Assembly: GCF_040049275.1 (NCBI RefSeq)
Contig: NZ_JBDZDT010000005.1
Span: forward strand, 538,960 to 602,959
Length of the DNA stretch: 64,000 nt
Origin: Aquabacter sp040049275
GTDB lineage: Bacteria > Pseudomonadota > Alphaproteobacteria > Rhizobiales > Xanthobacteraceae
Direction of reading: 5' to 3'
Each line of letters opens with the position of its first letter. The first letter of the stretch is position 1. A program made the position numbers and the translations under genes. Positions 34,201 through 41,356 of this stretch are shown piece by piece. Below the pieces are notes generated by a model. The model saw only the letters and a list, made by a program, of their open reading frames with translations. It was not told where the DNA came from and did no database searches.

Positions 34201-34394
34201 ACGGTGGCGACCGCCGAAGCCATGGTCTCCGGGCTCGCGCCGGGAAGGGTCGCGGTGATGTTGATGGTGGGAAAGTCCACCCGCGGCAGCGCCGCCACGG
34301 GCAGGAGCCGATAGGCGAACAGGCCCGCCACGATCAGCGAGAGCATCATGAGGCTCGTCATGACCGGGCGGCGGATGCACATTTCCGAGAACAT
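31269..34394 (-). CDS. RND efflux transporter permease (MdtB/MdtC-like)
   Basis: 1041-residue inner-membrane proton-driven pump of the HAE1 RND family. It starts with the typical short cytosolic end and first helix (MFSEMCIRRPVMTSLMML). The transmembrane proton-relay DD pair is in LCVGFVVDDAIVVLENI. Two large periplasmic loops and the second helix bundle (LSGLPSAGIGALLTLMLF) follow. E. coli Mdt pumps use two different permeases (B and C); here only one is present, so it is probably a homotrimer. The ATG follows GGGAG inside the adaptor gene, 4 bases after its stop. Substrates may include drugs or metals; unknown. Confidence 0.95.
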   Translation of the reverse strand: MFSEMCIRRPVMTSLMMLSLIVAGLFAYRLLPVAALPRVDFPTINITATLPGASPETMASAVATVIERQLSTISGITSLTSSSTQGSTSITIQFDLSRNIDDAALDVQSALSVAQRQLPDEMTTPPSFRKVNPADAPVILLAVSSDTLPLSSVNEYADTIIGQQISQLPGVAQVQIFGTQKYAVRVRVDPAAAGVRNISAADIRTAIEAAASNTPIGQLSGPKQNLTIDMGTAKASAEPFRRIVVAWRNGAPVRLDEIARVTDGVENERVASWFNDDRSIVLAVVRQPDANTVAVVDEVRAHLAQYRAQVPGAVNIEVLNDRSVSIRDAVHDVQKTLMEAIVLVVMVIFLFLRNVRATLIPSLALPLSIVATFAAMWVLNFSINNMTLLALTLCVGFVVDDAIVVLENIYRHIEMGVKPFKAAIIGAREIGFTIISMTLSLVAVFIPVLFMGGVVGRVFREFAVTISVAILVSGFVSLTLTPMLCARLLKPVDHHKKPNVFFRASERMFDLWLAGYRNSLDFVLRHRPIMLVVTFITVGLAGYLYVVVPKGFFPVEDTGFITGTVEAATDISFDAMVERQKEVAAAVRGDPNVAYVVSTAGATGSSRTTNSGRLFVALKPQDERDQSAFQIIQELRKRVSRLPGVKVFFQPVQNINIGGVASKSQYQYTLQSSDSAALYPAASKMEEILSHLPGLRDVTSDLQITNPQLTIDLEKDKAAALGITEDQLRNALYTQFGTRQVATLYTPTNQYAVIVEAQPRFQQDAADLGRVYLRTSSGAVVPLETVADIRRTVGPLQIAHQQQQPAVTISFNLAPGVSLGQAVEAIGVAQRDANLPATVSTGFQGTAQVFQDSLSNQPLLILAAVVVIYIVLGILYESFVHPITILSGLPSAGIGALLTLMLFKVELSVIALIGIVMLVGIVKKNAIMMIDFALERRRQGADAVEAIREACLLRFRPIMMTTLAAIFGVLPIALGGGAGAELRQPLGIAVVGGLLVSQLLTLYITPVIYVYLDRFDRIVSRAVSGDEKGGEAPTPAPHPAE

Positions 34395-34398
34395 GACG

Positions 34399-35565
34399 TC
34401 AGCTCCCGGCGGTTGCCGTCCCGGTTTGACTCTTGATGTCCACCTTGGCGCCGTTGCGCAGGGCAAGCTGGCCCTGGGTCACGACCACCTCGCCGCCCGA
34501 GAGGCCGGCCGTGATCACCGCCTCGCCGTCCACCGTGCGGTTGACGGTGACCTGCTTCACCTTGGCGGCGCCGTTCTCCACGGCGAAGACGAAGGTGCCG
34601 GTCTGCCCGCTCTGGATCGCCTCGGCCGGCACCGCAACCATGTTGGGCTCCATGCGGAGCGTCACGGTGACGTCGCCCAGCGTGCCGGGCCAGAGCCGCT
34701 CGTCGGCATTCTCGAACATGGCCCGCACCATCAGGGTGCCGGTCTGCGGGTCGATGGTGTTGTCGAGGGCCACCACCTTGCCGCCGCTGACGCGCTCGTT
34801 GCTGCCCTGGAGGCGGAACTGGACGCCGGCCTGGCTCATATTGGTGCGCAGTTCGGCGAGATAGCGCTCGGGCACGCCGAAGGCGATGTAGATGGGCTTG
34901 ATCTGGCGGATGGTGGCGAGGGTGTCGTCCACCCGGATCACCGCGCCGGGCCGCACGCCCGAGACGCCCATGCGCCCGGTGACCGGCGCCTTGATCTCAT
35001 AATAGGTGCGCTGCACCTCGAGGTTCTGGAGATTGGCCTCGTCCTGCTGGACGGTGGCCTTCTGCATGTCCGCCGTGGTCTTGGCGTCCTCCACCTGCAC
35101 CTGGGAGACCGCGCTGCGCGCCAGCAGGCCGGTATAGCGGTCCACGTCGCGCAGGGCCTTTTCAAGCTGGGTCTTGTCCTTGGAAAGGGTGGCCTTGGAG
35201 TTGAGGATCTGGGCGTCGATCTCGCGCGCGTCGAGGACGAACAGGACGTCGCCCTCCTTGACCGCCGATCCGTCCTCGAACTTCACCTGATCGACGCGGC
35301 CCGCAACGCGGGTGCGGATCGTCACGGTCACCAGCGGCTCGACGGTACCCAGCGCCTCCACGCGCAGTGGCATGGCCTTGCGCACGGCGGTCGCCACCAT
35401 CACTGGGACGCCGTTCTGTGAGGGTGATGTCTGTGCGTTGGCTGCGGTGGGATTTTTGCCCCCCAGCATCCCGTTAGACCAAGCCCAGCCCGCGGCGCCG
35501 AATGCCGCCAGGATGCAAAGGGTGAGGATGACCCTCAAACCCCGCGATCGTGTCCCCGCTGCCAT
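34399..35565 (-). CDS. RND efflux periplasmic adaptor (MdtA-like)
   Basis: 388-residue membrane-fusion protein that links the RND permease to an outer-membrane channel. It has an N-terminal signal anchor (about 10-28: VILTLCILAAFGAAGWAW). A lipoyl/barrel-sandwich half (VEALGTVEPLVTVTIRTRVAG), a coiled-coil hairpin of about 60 residues around SKATLSKDKTQLEKAL, a second lipoyl half and beta-barrel follow (VRPGAVIRVDDTLATI, then AEAIQSGQTGTFVF). It is translationally close to the permease gene. No outer-membrane channel gene is adjacent. Confidence 0.94.
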   Translation of the reverse strand: MAAGTRSRGLRVILTLCILAAFGAAGWAWSNGMLGGKNPTAANAQTSPSQNGVPVMVATAVRKAMPLRVEALGTVEPLVTVTIRTRVAGRVDQVKFEDGSAVKEGDVLFVLDAREIDAQILNSKATLSKDKTQLEKALRDVDRYTGLLARSAVSQVQVEDAKTTADMQKATVQQDEANLQNLEVQRTYYEIKAPVTGRMGVSGVRPGAVIRVDDTLATIRQIKPIYIAFGVPERYLAELRTNMSQAGVQFRLQGSNERVSGGKVVALDNTIDPQTGTLMVRAMFENADERLWPGTLGDVTVTLRMEPNMVAVPAEAIQSGQTGTFVFAVENGAAKVKQVTVNRTVDGEAVITAGLSGGEVVVTQGQLALRNGAKVDIKSQTGTATAGS

Positions 35566-35626
35566 AAGGTCTCCGACCCCCTCTTTGGCCCGCCCCGCAC
35601 AGCAGGCACGCCCCCAGCTTCGAATT

Positions 35627-35668
35627 TACACGCGCACGAGTGTATACGCGATCACGATATTGTTCGTG
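35627..35668. promoter_or_regulatory. Two dyads upstream of the RND operon
   Basis: TACAC-N8-GTGTA (35627-35644) and CACGA-N6-TCGTG (35653-35668) are neighbouring perfect short inverted repeats in the 160-base gap before the adaptor gene. They could be operators for a local repressor, but no regulator gene is nearby. Confidence 0.3.
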
Positions 35669-35726
35669 GCCGGCCGCATTCTTGTCACTTTTGATATAAA
35701 TTCCAAGCCCGCCGCGTGCCGCAACG

Positions 35727-36923
35727 TCAGCCTAAGCCCTTGAACGCGCCCGCCAACCGCTCCAGCGCACCGTCCAAGGTGGCGTCGCGTTTGGCGAAGC
35801 AGAAGCGCACAACGGAGCGCACGGCGTCCTGCGCATAAAAGGCGGAAACGGGGATTGCGGCCACGCCATACCGCTTCACGAGGTCGAGGCAGAACGCCTC
35901 GTCGTCCAGCTTGGAGTCGATGGCGGCAAGATCGACGGAGAGGAAATAGGTGCCCGCGCTGGGCAGCACCGGGAAGCCCAGCGCCTTCAGCCCGTCGGCA
36001 AGCCGGTCGCGCGCCCGCTGGAGCTCGGTCCGCATGCCCTCGAAATAGGCATCTTCCTTGCCGAGCCCATAGGCCACCGCCGCCTGGAGGTTCGGCGGGG
36101 TGGTGAAGGTGAGGAATTGGTGGGCCTTGCTCAGCACCTTCATGAGGGGCGGGGCGGCGCAGACGAGGCCCACCTTCCAGCCCGTCATGCCGAAGATCTT
36201 GCCGGCGGAGCCGATCTTCACCGTGCGCTCCCGCATGCCGGGAAGGGACATCATGGGCACATGGCGCCGGCCGTCGAAAATGACGTGCTCCCAGACCTCG
36301 TCGCACACGGCAAACGCATCAAAGGCGATGCAGGCATCCGCGAGGAGCTGCATTTCCTCCCGGCTATGGACGATGCCGGTGGGGTTCTGCGGATTGTTGA
36401 ACAGGACCAGCTTGGTGCGCGGGGAGAATGCCGCCTCCAGCGCCGCGGGTGTGATGCGCCAATGCGGCGGCTCCAGCCGGATCAGGCGCGGCACGCCGCC
36501 GGCGCGCAGGACGAGGGGCAGATAGGCATCGTAGAGGGGCTGGAACAGCACCACCTCGTCGCCCGGCTCGATGAGCGAGAACAGCGCGCCCGCCAAGGCT
36601 TCGGTGGCGCCTGACGTGACCATCACCTCGCTGTCCGGGTCGAGCTCCACGCCTTGCCAGTGGCGATAATGCGCCGCCGCCGCCCGGCGCAGCTCGGGAA
36701 GGCCCATCATGGGCGGATACTGGTTCCAGCCGTCCACCACCGCCTCGGCCGCCTTGGCGCGCACGTCGGCGGGGCCGGGATCGTCCGGGAAACCCTGGCC
36801 GAGATTGATGGCCTGATGCTCGCGCGCCAGCGCCGACATCACTTCGAACACGGTGGTGGGAAGGTCGGCGAACACCGGATTGAAGGTGCGCGCGCTCTGG
36901 CGCGAGGCAGCAGCGAGGGTCAT
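35727..36923 (-). CDS. Class I/II PLP-dependent aminotransferase
   Basis: 398-residue fold-type I aminotransferase. Features: HQAINLGQGFPDDPGP, the substrate/PLP region VTSGATEALAGALFSL, NNPQNPTGIV, the Asp/Tyr site AFAVCDEVWEHVIFDG, and the Schiff-base lysine in IGSAGKIFGMTGWKVG. The similarity to kynurenine and methionine aminotransferases (GQGFPDxxxP) points to a broad-range enzyme for methionine or aromatic amino acids; the exact reaction is uncertain. No partner gene is adjacent. Confidence 0.9.
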   Translation of the reverse strand: MTLAAASRQSARTFNPVFADLPTTVFEVMSALAREHQAINLGQGFPDDPGPADVRAKAAEAVVDGWNQYPPMMGLPELRRAAAAHYRHWQGVELDPDSEVMVTSGATEALAGALFSLIEPGDEVVLFQPLYDAYLPLVLRAGGVPRLIRLEPPHWRITPAALEAAFSPRTKLVLFNNPQNPTGIVHSREEMQLLADACIAFDAFAVCDEVWEHVIFDGRRHVPMMSLPGMRERTVKIGSAGKIFGMTGWKVGLVCAAPPLMKVLSKAHQFLTFTTPPNLQAAVAYGLGKEDAYFEGMRTELQRARDRLADGLKALGFPVLPSAGTYFLSVDLAAIDSKLDDEAFCLDLVKRYGVAAIPVSAFYAQDAVRSVVRFCFAKRDATLDGALERLAGAFKGLG

Positions 36924-37087
36924 GGCGGGGGATGTTTAACTGGTTTGCAGGGTGCGGGGAAGTTCGCGAATCCTGAAGGGCAAGCACGCAAAGCGGATGG
37001 GGACGCCGGGTCGCATACAGGCGGTAAAATTGCGACTTCATGCGGCCTCAAGCTATTCTGAATCCCCTGCGGTGAGGATTTTGCAGC

Positions 37088-37618
37088 ATGGCGAAGCTCG
37101 TCTTTGGAATGAACCAGTCCCTGGACGGCTACGTCGACCACCAGGAAATGTCGACAGGCCCCGCCCTCTTTCGTCACTGGATAGAGCATGTGCGCGGCCT
37201 GGCGGGCAGTGTGTACGGTCGCCGCATGTACGAGACCATGCGTTATTGGGACGAAGATCGTCCTGAGTGGAGTGCGGAGCAACGCGAGTTCGCGGCAGCG
37301 TGGCGGCGCCAGCCGAAATGGGTCGTGTCGCGCTCGTTGAAGTCGGTGGGCCCCAACGCCACACTTATCGAAGACGACATCGAGGCGGTGATACGTGGCC
37401 TGAAGGACAGGCTTACCGGGGAGATTACAGTTTCCGGACCGGACCTGGCGCAAAGTCTGACCGACCTTGGTCTTATTGATGAGTATCGGCTCTATTTTCA
37501 CCCCGTCGTGCTTGGTCGCGGCAAGCCATTCTTCGCCGGCCCACGGCCACCACTCCGCTTTGTTTCCATCGATCCCGTTGGCGAGGGCGTGATGAGGCTG
37601 ACGTACGTTCCTGCTTGA
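37088..37618 (+). CDS. Dihydrofolate reductase-like / RibD C-terminal domain protein
   Basis: 176-residue protein with the DHFR-like fold of the RibD C-terminal family. Pattern: LVFGMNQSLDGYVDHQ at the start, GSVYGRRMYETMRYW, KWVVSRSLKSVGPNATLI, GEITVSGPDLAQSLTDLGLIDEYRLYFHPVVLGRGKPFF. These are common NADPH-dependent reductases of unknown substrate, not true trimethoprim-target enzymes. Codon use is visibly less GC-rich than its neighbours, with many A/T third bases, which may mean later acquisition. It stands alone between genes on the other strand. Confidence 0.87.
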   Translation: MAKLVFGMNQSLDGYVDHQEMSTGPALFRHWIEHVRGLAGSVYGRRMYETMRYWDEDRPEWSAEQREFAAAWRRQPKWVVSRSLKSVGPNATLIEDDIEAVIRGLKDRLTGEITVSGPDLAQSLTDLGLIDEYRLYFHPVVLGRGKPFFAGPRPPLRFVSIDPVGEGVMRLTYVPA

Positions 37619-37666
37619 TCGCGCGTCTCGCCAGACGGACACGGACTCTCAGTCGACCTCAATCCA

Positions 37667-37975
37667 CTAGGCGGAACGCACCTGCGGCGCCCCAAGTGGC
37701 TCCAAAGCGGCGACGAGTTCGTCCTCGGTGACGGTGGAGAGCGGCTTCATCAGCTTCGCCGCCTCGGTGCGCCGGCCGGCACGCATCACCAGGATCACGG
37801 TTTCCGCGCCGCCGCAGGCCGGGTCGCCGCAGGCGATCTCGGTAACGGAGACGGTGGCCTCTTCATCCAGGCCGAGCACATGGCGGACCTTGTCCGCAAG
37901 GTCGCGGGCGGCATCCCGCGCCGCGGTGCGGGCGCCCTGCCCGTCAGCACGGCCCCGCATGAACAAACGCACCAT
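37667..37975 (-). CDS. Conserved hypothetical protein with CGDPACGG motif
   Basis: 102-residue cytosolic protein. A basic N-terminus (MVRLFMRGRADGQ) and a helical segment lead to a compact domain with VSVTEIACGDPACGGAETVILVM. The two cysteines, five apart, may bind a metal or react with thiols. I recall similar proteins in rhizobia, but no assigned function. The ATG at 37975 starts the conserved part; a longer frame overlaps the antiporter end and was rejected. It lies 52 bases after the K+/H+ antiporter gene, on the same strand, so co-expression is possible. Confidence 0.7.
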   Translation of the reverse strand: MVRLFMRGRADGQGARTAARDAARDLADKVRHVLGLDEEATVSVTEIACGDPACGGAETVILVMRAGRRTEAAKLMKPLSTVTEDELVAALEPLGAPQVRSA

Positions 37976-38027
37976 ACGCTCCTCCGAACGCCCCGGCCCC
38001 GAAGGATAACGGAAGATAGGCGCGGCC

Positions 38028-39821
38028 TCACCCCCCGTCGATGCGATCTGAGGCCCGGGAAGCGATGCGCCGGGCACGCCGCATGAAGCGCCCCACCTTG
38101 CCCCCGCCGTTTTCCCCAGCGGCCTGCTCGAAGCGCAGGGCCACCTGCGTCACCCGCCCCGCGTCGACAGCGCGCACCTCGATGGTGGCGTGGCCCAGCG
38201 GAAACCGCATGCCGGGAAGGGGACGGTCGTCGGTGCGGTCGGCGAACACGTCGGCAATGGTGAGGTGCCGTTCGGCCTCGGATGCGGGCAGGCCGTAGAG
38301 ATCGGCCACATCGCCGATGCGCACGTCGCCGGAGAAGGGAAAGGCGGCGGCATCCGCCCAGACCTGCGGCGCGGTCATGAACACCCGGTCGAGCTGCGGA
38401 ACACGCTTCGGCGGCACCAGCAGATAGACATAGTCCCGCGCCACCAGCGTCCCCGCTTCAGTGGCGTCGAGGATGTGGCCGCCCCGCACCACCAGGACGG
38501 GCCGGGCCCAGGCCGGCAGCAGGCCGGGGGTGATGGGCGGCATGTCCAACGCCACGGGATAGCCCACCAGTTCGTGCTCGCTCTGGCCGGGCAGGTCGAT
38601 CTCGAAGCGCTGCGGCTCGCGCATGGGCTCGGACAGGGCCACGTCGAGCCGGCGCGCGGCGAATACCAGCGTGGTGCCGTGCAGCAGCAGCGACACCAGC
38701 ACCACGATGAAGGCGATGTTGAAGAAAACGTCCGCCATCTCCACGTGGGCGAGCATGGGGATGGTGGCGAGGAAGATGGAGACCGCCCCGCGCAGCCCCG
38801 CCCAGGACACGAAGATCTTCTCGCGGACCGAGAAGCCGAATCGGGTCAGGCAGGCGAACACCACGGCTGGGCGCGCCACCAGGATCAGGAAGGCCGCAAT
38901 GGCGAGCCCGGCCGGCACCATCACCATGAGGCGGTGCGGCGTCACCAAAAGGCCCAACATGGTGAACATCACGATCTGGCAGAGCCATGTCACCGTGTCG
39001 TGGAAGCTGGTGATGCCTGCGATGCCGCGCACCGGCCGGTTGCCGAGCACGATGCCCGCCAGATAGACGGCGAGAAAGCCGGAGCCGTGCAGCAGCGAGG
39101 TGAAGGCGAAGGTGAGCACGGCGAAGGCCACCACCAGCACCGGCTGCAGCCCGCCGGGAAGGTCCACGCGGTTGAGGAAGACGGCGAGCACAAGGCCGGC
39201 GACCACGCCCATGACCGCGCCCACCGCCATCTCGGTGACGGCGCCGGCGACGATGGCCCAGCCGAGGTCGCCCGTGCCCTCGGTGATCAGCTCCACCAGC
39301 AGCACCACGAGAAACACGGCGGCCGGGTCATTGGTGGCAGATTCGATCTCGATGACCGCGTCGAGCCGGCGACCGAGCTTGAGGCCCTGCGCGCGCACCA
39401 GGAACAGCACGGCCGCCGCATCGGTGGAGGCGACGATGGCGCCCACCAGAAGGCCCTGGAGCAAAGAGAGGCCGAGCAGCGGGATGGCGGCGAGCGCCAC
39501 GAGCCCCGCCGTCGCCACCACCCCGACCGTCGAAAGCAGCGCCGCCGGCCCGATGGCGCCGCGCATGCTGGAAAGGCGCATGCGCAGCCCGCCGTCGAAC
39601 AGGATCACCGCCAAGGCGGCGGAGCCCACCATGTAGGTGAGCCAGTAATCAGCGAAATGGATGCCGCCCGGTCCGTCCTCGCCCGCCACCATGCCGACCA
39701 AGAGGAAGACCAGGAGGATCGGCGCCCCGAACCGCGCGGCGACGAGGCTCGACACCGTACCCGCCACCACCAGGGCCGCGCACACCAGCAGAACCAGGTT
39801 GGACAGGAAAACGGCATCCAT
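38028..39821 (-). CDS. K+/H+ antiporter, NhaP2/CvrA type (CPA1)
   Basis: 597-residue inner-membrane antiporter with about 12-13 helices (for example LVLLVCAALVVAGTVSSLVAA, GAPILLVFLLVGMVAG). The transport core includes IVASTDAAAVLFLV and the Asn-Asp pair in ESATNDPAAVFLVV, where cation/proton exchange takes place. The cytosolic C-terminal half has an RCK_C/TrkA_C-like regulatory domain and a CorC/HlyC-like end. NhaP2 proteins expel K+ and take in protons, a role opposite to the Kdp uptake system encoded 3 kb away. Confidence 0.9.
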   Translation of the reverse strand: MDAVFLSNLVLLVCAALVVAGTVSSLVAARFGAPILLVFLLVGMVAGEDGPGGIHFADYWLTYMVGSAALAVILFDGGLRMRLSSMRGAIGPAALLSTVGVVATAGLVALAAIPLLGLSLLQGLLVGAIVASTDAAAVLFLVRAQGLKLGRRLDAVIEIESATNDPAAVFLVVLLVELITEGTGDLGWAIVAGAVTEMAVGAVMGVVAGLVLAVFLNRVDLPGGLQPVLVVAFAVLTFAFTSLLHGSGFLAVYLAGIVLGNRPVRGIAGITSFHDTVTWLCQIVMFTMLGLLVTPHRLMVMVPAGLAIAAFLILVARPAVVFACLTRFGFSVREKIFVSWAGLRGAVSIFLATIPMLAHVEMADVFFNIAFIVVLVSLLLHGTTLVFAARRLDVALSEPMREPQRFEIDLPGQSEHELVGYPVALDMPPITPGLLPAWARPVLVVRGGHILDATEAGTLVARDYVYLLVPPKRVPQLDRVFMTAPQVWADAAAFPFSGDVRIGDVADLYGLPASEAERHLTIADVFADRTDDRPLPGMRFPLGHATIEVRAVDAGRVTQVALRFEQAAGENGGGKVGRFMRRARRIASRASDRIDGG

Positions 39822-39956
39822 CTACGGCATCACCCCCGGACCGAGACATCCGACCAAACATTACGGGGATTCGACAGTAGCCGCTCCGCTTTATGAAGCG
39901 TATGGTGCCCGCGACCCTGTCATGCGCTTGAAAGTCGTTCCGGGGGGAGCGCCGCC

Positions 39957-40256
39957 ATGATTGGGTGGGGAAACGAAGCCATGTCCATGGATTCCTCCGC
40001 CTATGCTTATTTGGTAAAAGCTTACTTGCTTACCTCATCCGGTGCGCTTCTGCCGGAACCCGACACAGTCTGCTTTGATCTTGATCTGGCTTTGGAAATT
40101 GCCGAAACCGACCGCACCTATGCTGCCGGGCTTGCGGTCTATGCTCTGGGCGTGGATGGGGGCCTGCTGGCCGATTTCCCGCTGGTGAGCCATGGCATGC
40201 CGGTGCCGCTGGCAGTCTCCACGGCGATGCAATACCCACACGCTGCGGTTGCTTGA
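39957..40256 (+). CDS. Hypothetical protein
   Basis: 99-residue protein with no signal peptide or membrane helix. Seen: a Tyr-rich start (SSAYAYLVKAYLLTSSG), an acidic middle (CFDLDLALEIAETDRTYAAGLAVYALGVDG) and a Pro-containing end. I do not recognise a family. GGGGAG lies 8 bases before the ATG. A stretch of less GC-rich codons at the start sets it apart from its surroundings. It could be a small orphan or accessory gene. A palindromic repeat follows it. Confidence 0.55.
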   Translation: MIGWGNEAMSMDSSAYAYLVKAYLLTSSGALLPEPDTVCFDLDLALEIAETDRTYAAGLAVYALGVDGGLLADFPLVSHGMPVPLAVSTAMQYPHAAVA

Positions 40257-40294
40257 AGGCCAGATTACCCTCTCCTGAGTGGTTCAACCTTATT

Positions 40295-40411
40295 CCCTCT
40301 CCCGCTTGCGGGGGAGGGTTTAAGGAGGGGAAGGGCTGTCTCTCAGGTTTTCCGGCGCGGGTTCTGCTTGAAGAGCCCCCTCCCCAGCCCTCCCCCGCAA
40401 GCGGGAGAGGG
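40295..40411. repeat. Palindromic repeat, CCCTCTCCC type, downstream of kdpE side
   Basis: The left arm CCCTCTCCCGCTTGCGGGGG plus AGGGTT (40295-40320) and right arm (40386-40411) are 26-bp inverted repeats with one mismatch, around 65 bases of loop. The same arms occur at 44120-44238. Confidence 0.85.
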
Positions 40412-40435
40412 AGCGCATCTCGCGCTGGCGGGACC

Positions 40436-40630
40436 TCAGCCGCGCCCGTTCGCGTACCGCATGGCCTCGATGGCTGAGCGGAAGCGCAGGACACGCACGC
40501 TCTTGCTGCCGCAGATATCGCACCTCAGCTTGACGGCGGCGGGATCGGACCCGTCGTCGAGCGGAAGGCGGTCCTTGTTCAGGCCGATGATGGAGCGGCG
40601 GCGGCAACGGGGGCATTCAGCGCAAAGCAT
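40436..40630 (-). CDS. Small zinc-ribbon-like protein
   Basis: 64-residue basic protein with cysteine knuckles CAECPRC near the start and CDIC at about residue 37, a Cys4 pattern typical of a zinc ribbon, followed by a short basic helix (RFRSAIEAMRYANG). It may bind nucleic acid or a protein partner; the function is unknown. GGAGA precedes the ATG. It lies downstream of kdpE on the same strand, 42 bases away, but has no known link to potassium. Confidence 0.68.
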   Translation of the reverse strand: MLCAECPRCRRRSIIGLNKDRLPLDDGSDPAAVKLRCDICGSKSVRVLRFRSAIEAMRYANGRG

Positions 40631-40672
40631 GGCGCATATGTCTCCGCCAATAACGCCCGCAATGAGGCTGGC

Positions 40673-41356
40673 TCATTCGCCGATGCGGTAGCCGATGCCC
40701 GGCTCGGTGAGGATGAGGGACGGGGCGGCGGGGTCGCTCTCCAGCCGCTGGCGCAGCTGTCCCACATAGACGCGCAGATATTGCGTGTCGTGCACGTGGG
40801 CCGGCCCCCACACCGCCTGGAGGATCTGGCGGTGGGTGAGCACGCGCCCCGCATGGCGGGCGAGGAAGGAGAGCAGGTCGAACTCCTTGGGCGTCAGCTT
40901 CACCTCCACCCCGTCGCGGGTCACGCGATGGCGGGCGCGGTCGATCTCCACGCTGCCCACATGCAGCACCGGCTCCTCGTGGGTGCCGCCGGACGCGGTG
41001 CGCAGGGCCACCCGGATGCGGGCCATCAGCTCGCCCACGGAGAAGGGCTTGTTGACGAAGTCGTCGGCGCCGAGGTCCAGCGCCTCGATCTTCTCCGCCT
41101 CCCTGTCCCGCGCCGAGAGGACGATGACGGGGATGCGCGACCATTCCCTGAGGCGGCGGATCACCTCCTTGCCGTCCATGTCAGGCAGGCCCAGATCCAG
41201 CAGCACCACTTCGGGCGGGTGGGTGGCGATCTCGCGCAGGCCGCTCGTCCCGTCATCCGCCCGCGCCACGCGATAGCCGGCGGCGGACAGCGCGGGCGCG
41301 AGGAAACGGTGGATGGCCGCCTCGTCGTCCACCACCAGGACCAGGGGGTCGCTCAT
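40673..41356 (-). CDS. kdpE: Potassium response regulator KdpE
   Basis: 227-residue OmpR-family response regulator. The receiver domain has the acidic pocket VVDDE, the phosphorylation site Asp54 in LLDLGLPD and the Lys in FVNKPFSV. The winged-helix DNA-binding domain covers about 128-227 (LTPKEFDLLSFLARHAGRVLTHRQIL). Its partner kdpD lies immediately upstream with a 4-base ATGA overlap. It should activate kdpFABC at low potassium, probably through the direct repeats before the 27-residue gene. Confidence 0.96.
   Translation of the reverse strand: MSDPLVLVVDDEAAIHRFLAPALSAAGYRVARADDGTSGLREIATHPPEVVLLDLGLPDMDGKEVIRRLREWSRIPVIVLSARDREAEKIEALDLGADDFVNKPFSVGELMARIRVALRTASGGTHEEPVLHVGSVEIDRARHRVTRDGVEVKLTPKEFDLLSFLARHAGRVLTHRQILQAVWGPAHVHDTQYLRVYVGQLRQRLESDPAAPSLILTEPGIGYRIGE

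Noticed and set aside
40295..40411. CRISPR-like repeat array
   Set aside because: There are only two inverted arms per element with no regular spacers or cas genes; it is a dispersed palindrome.
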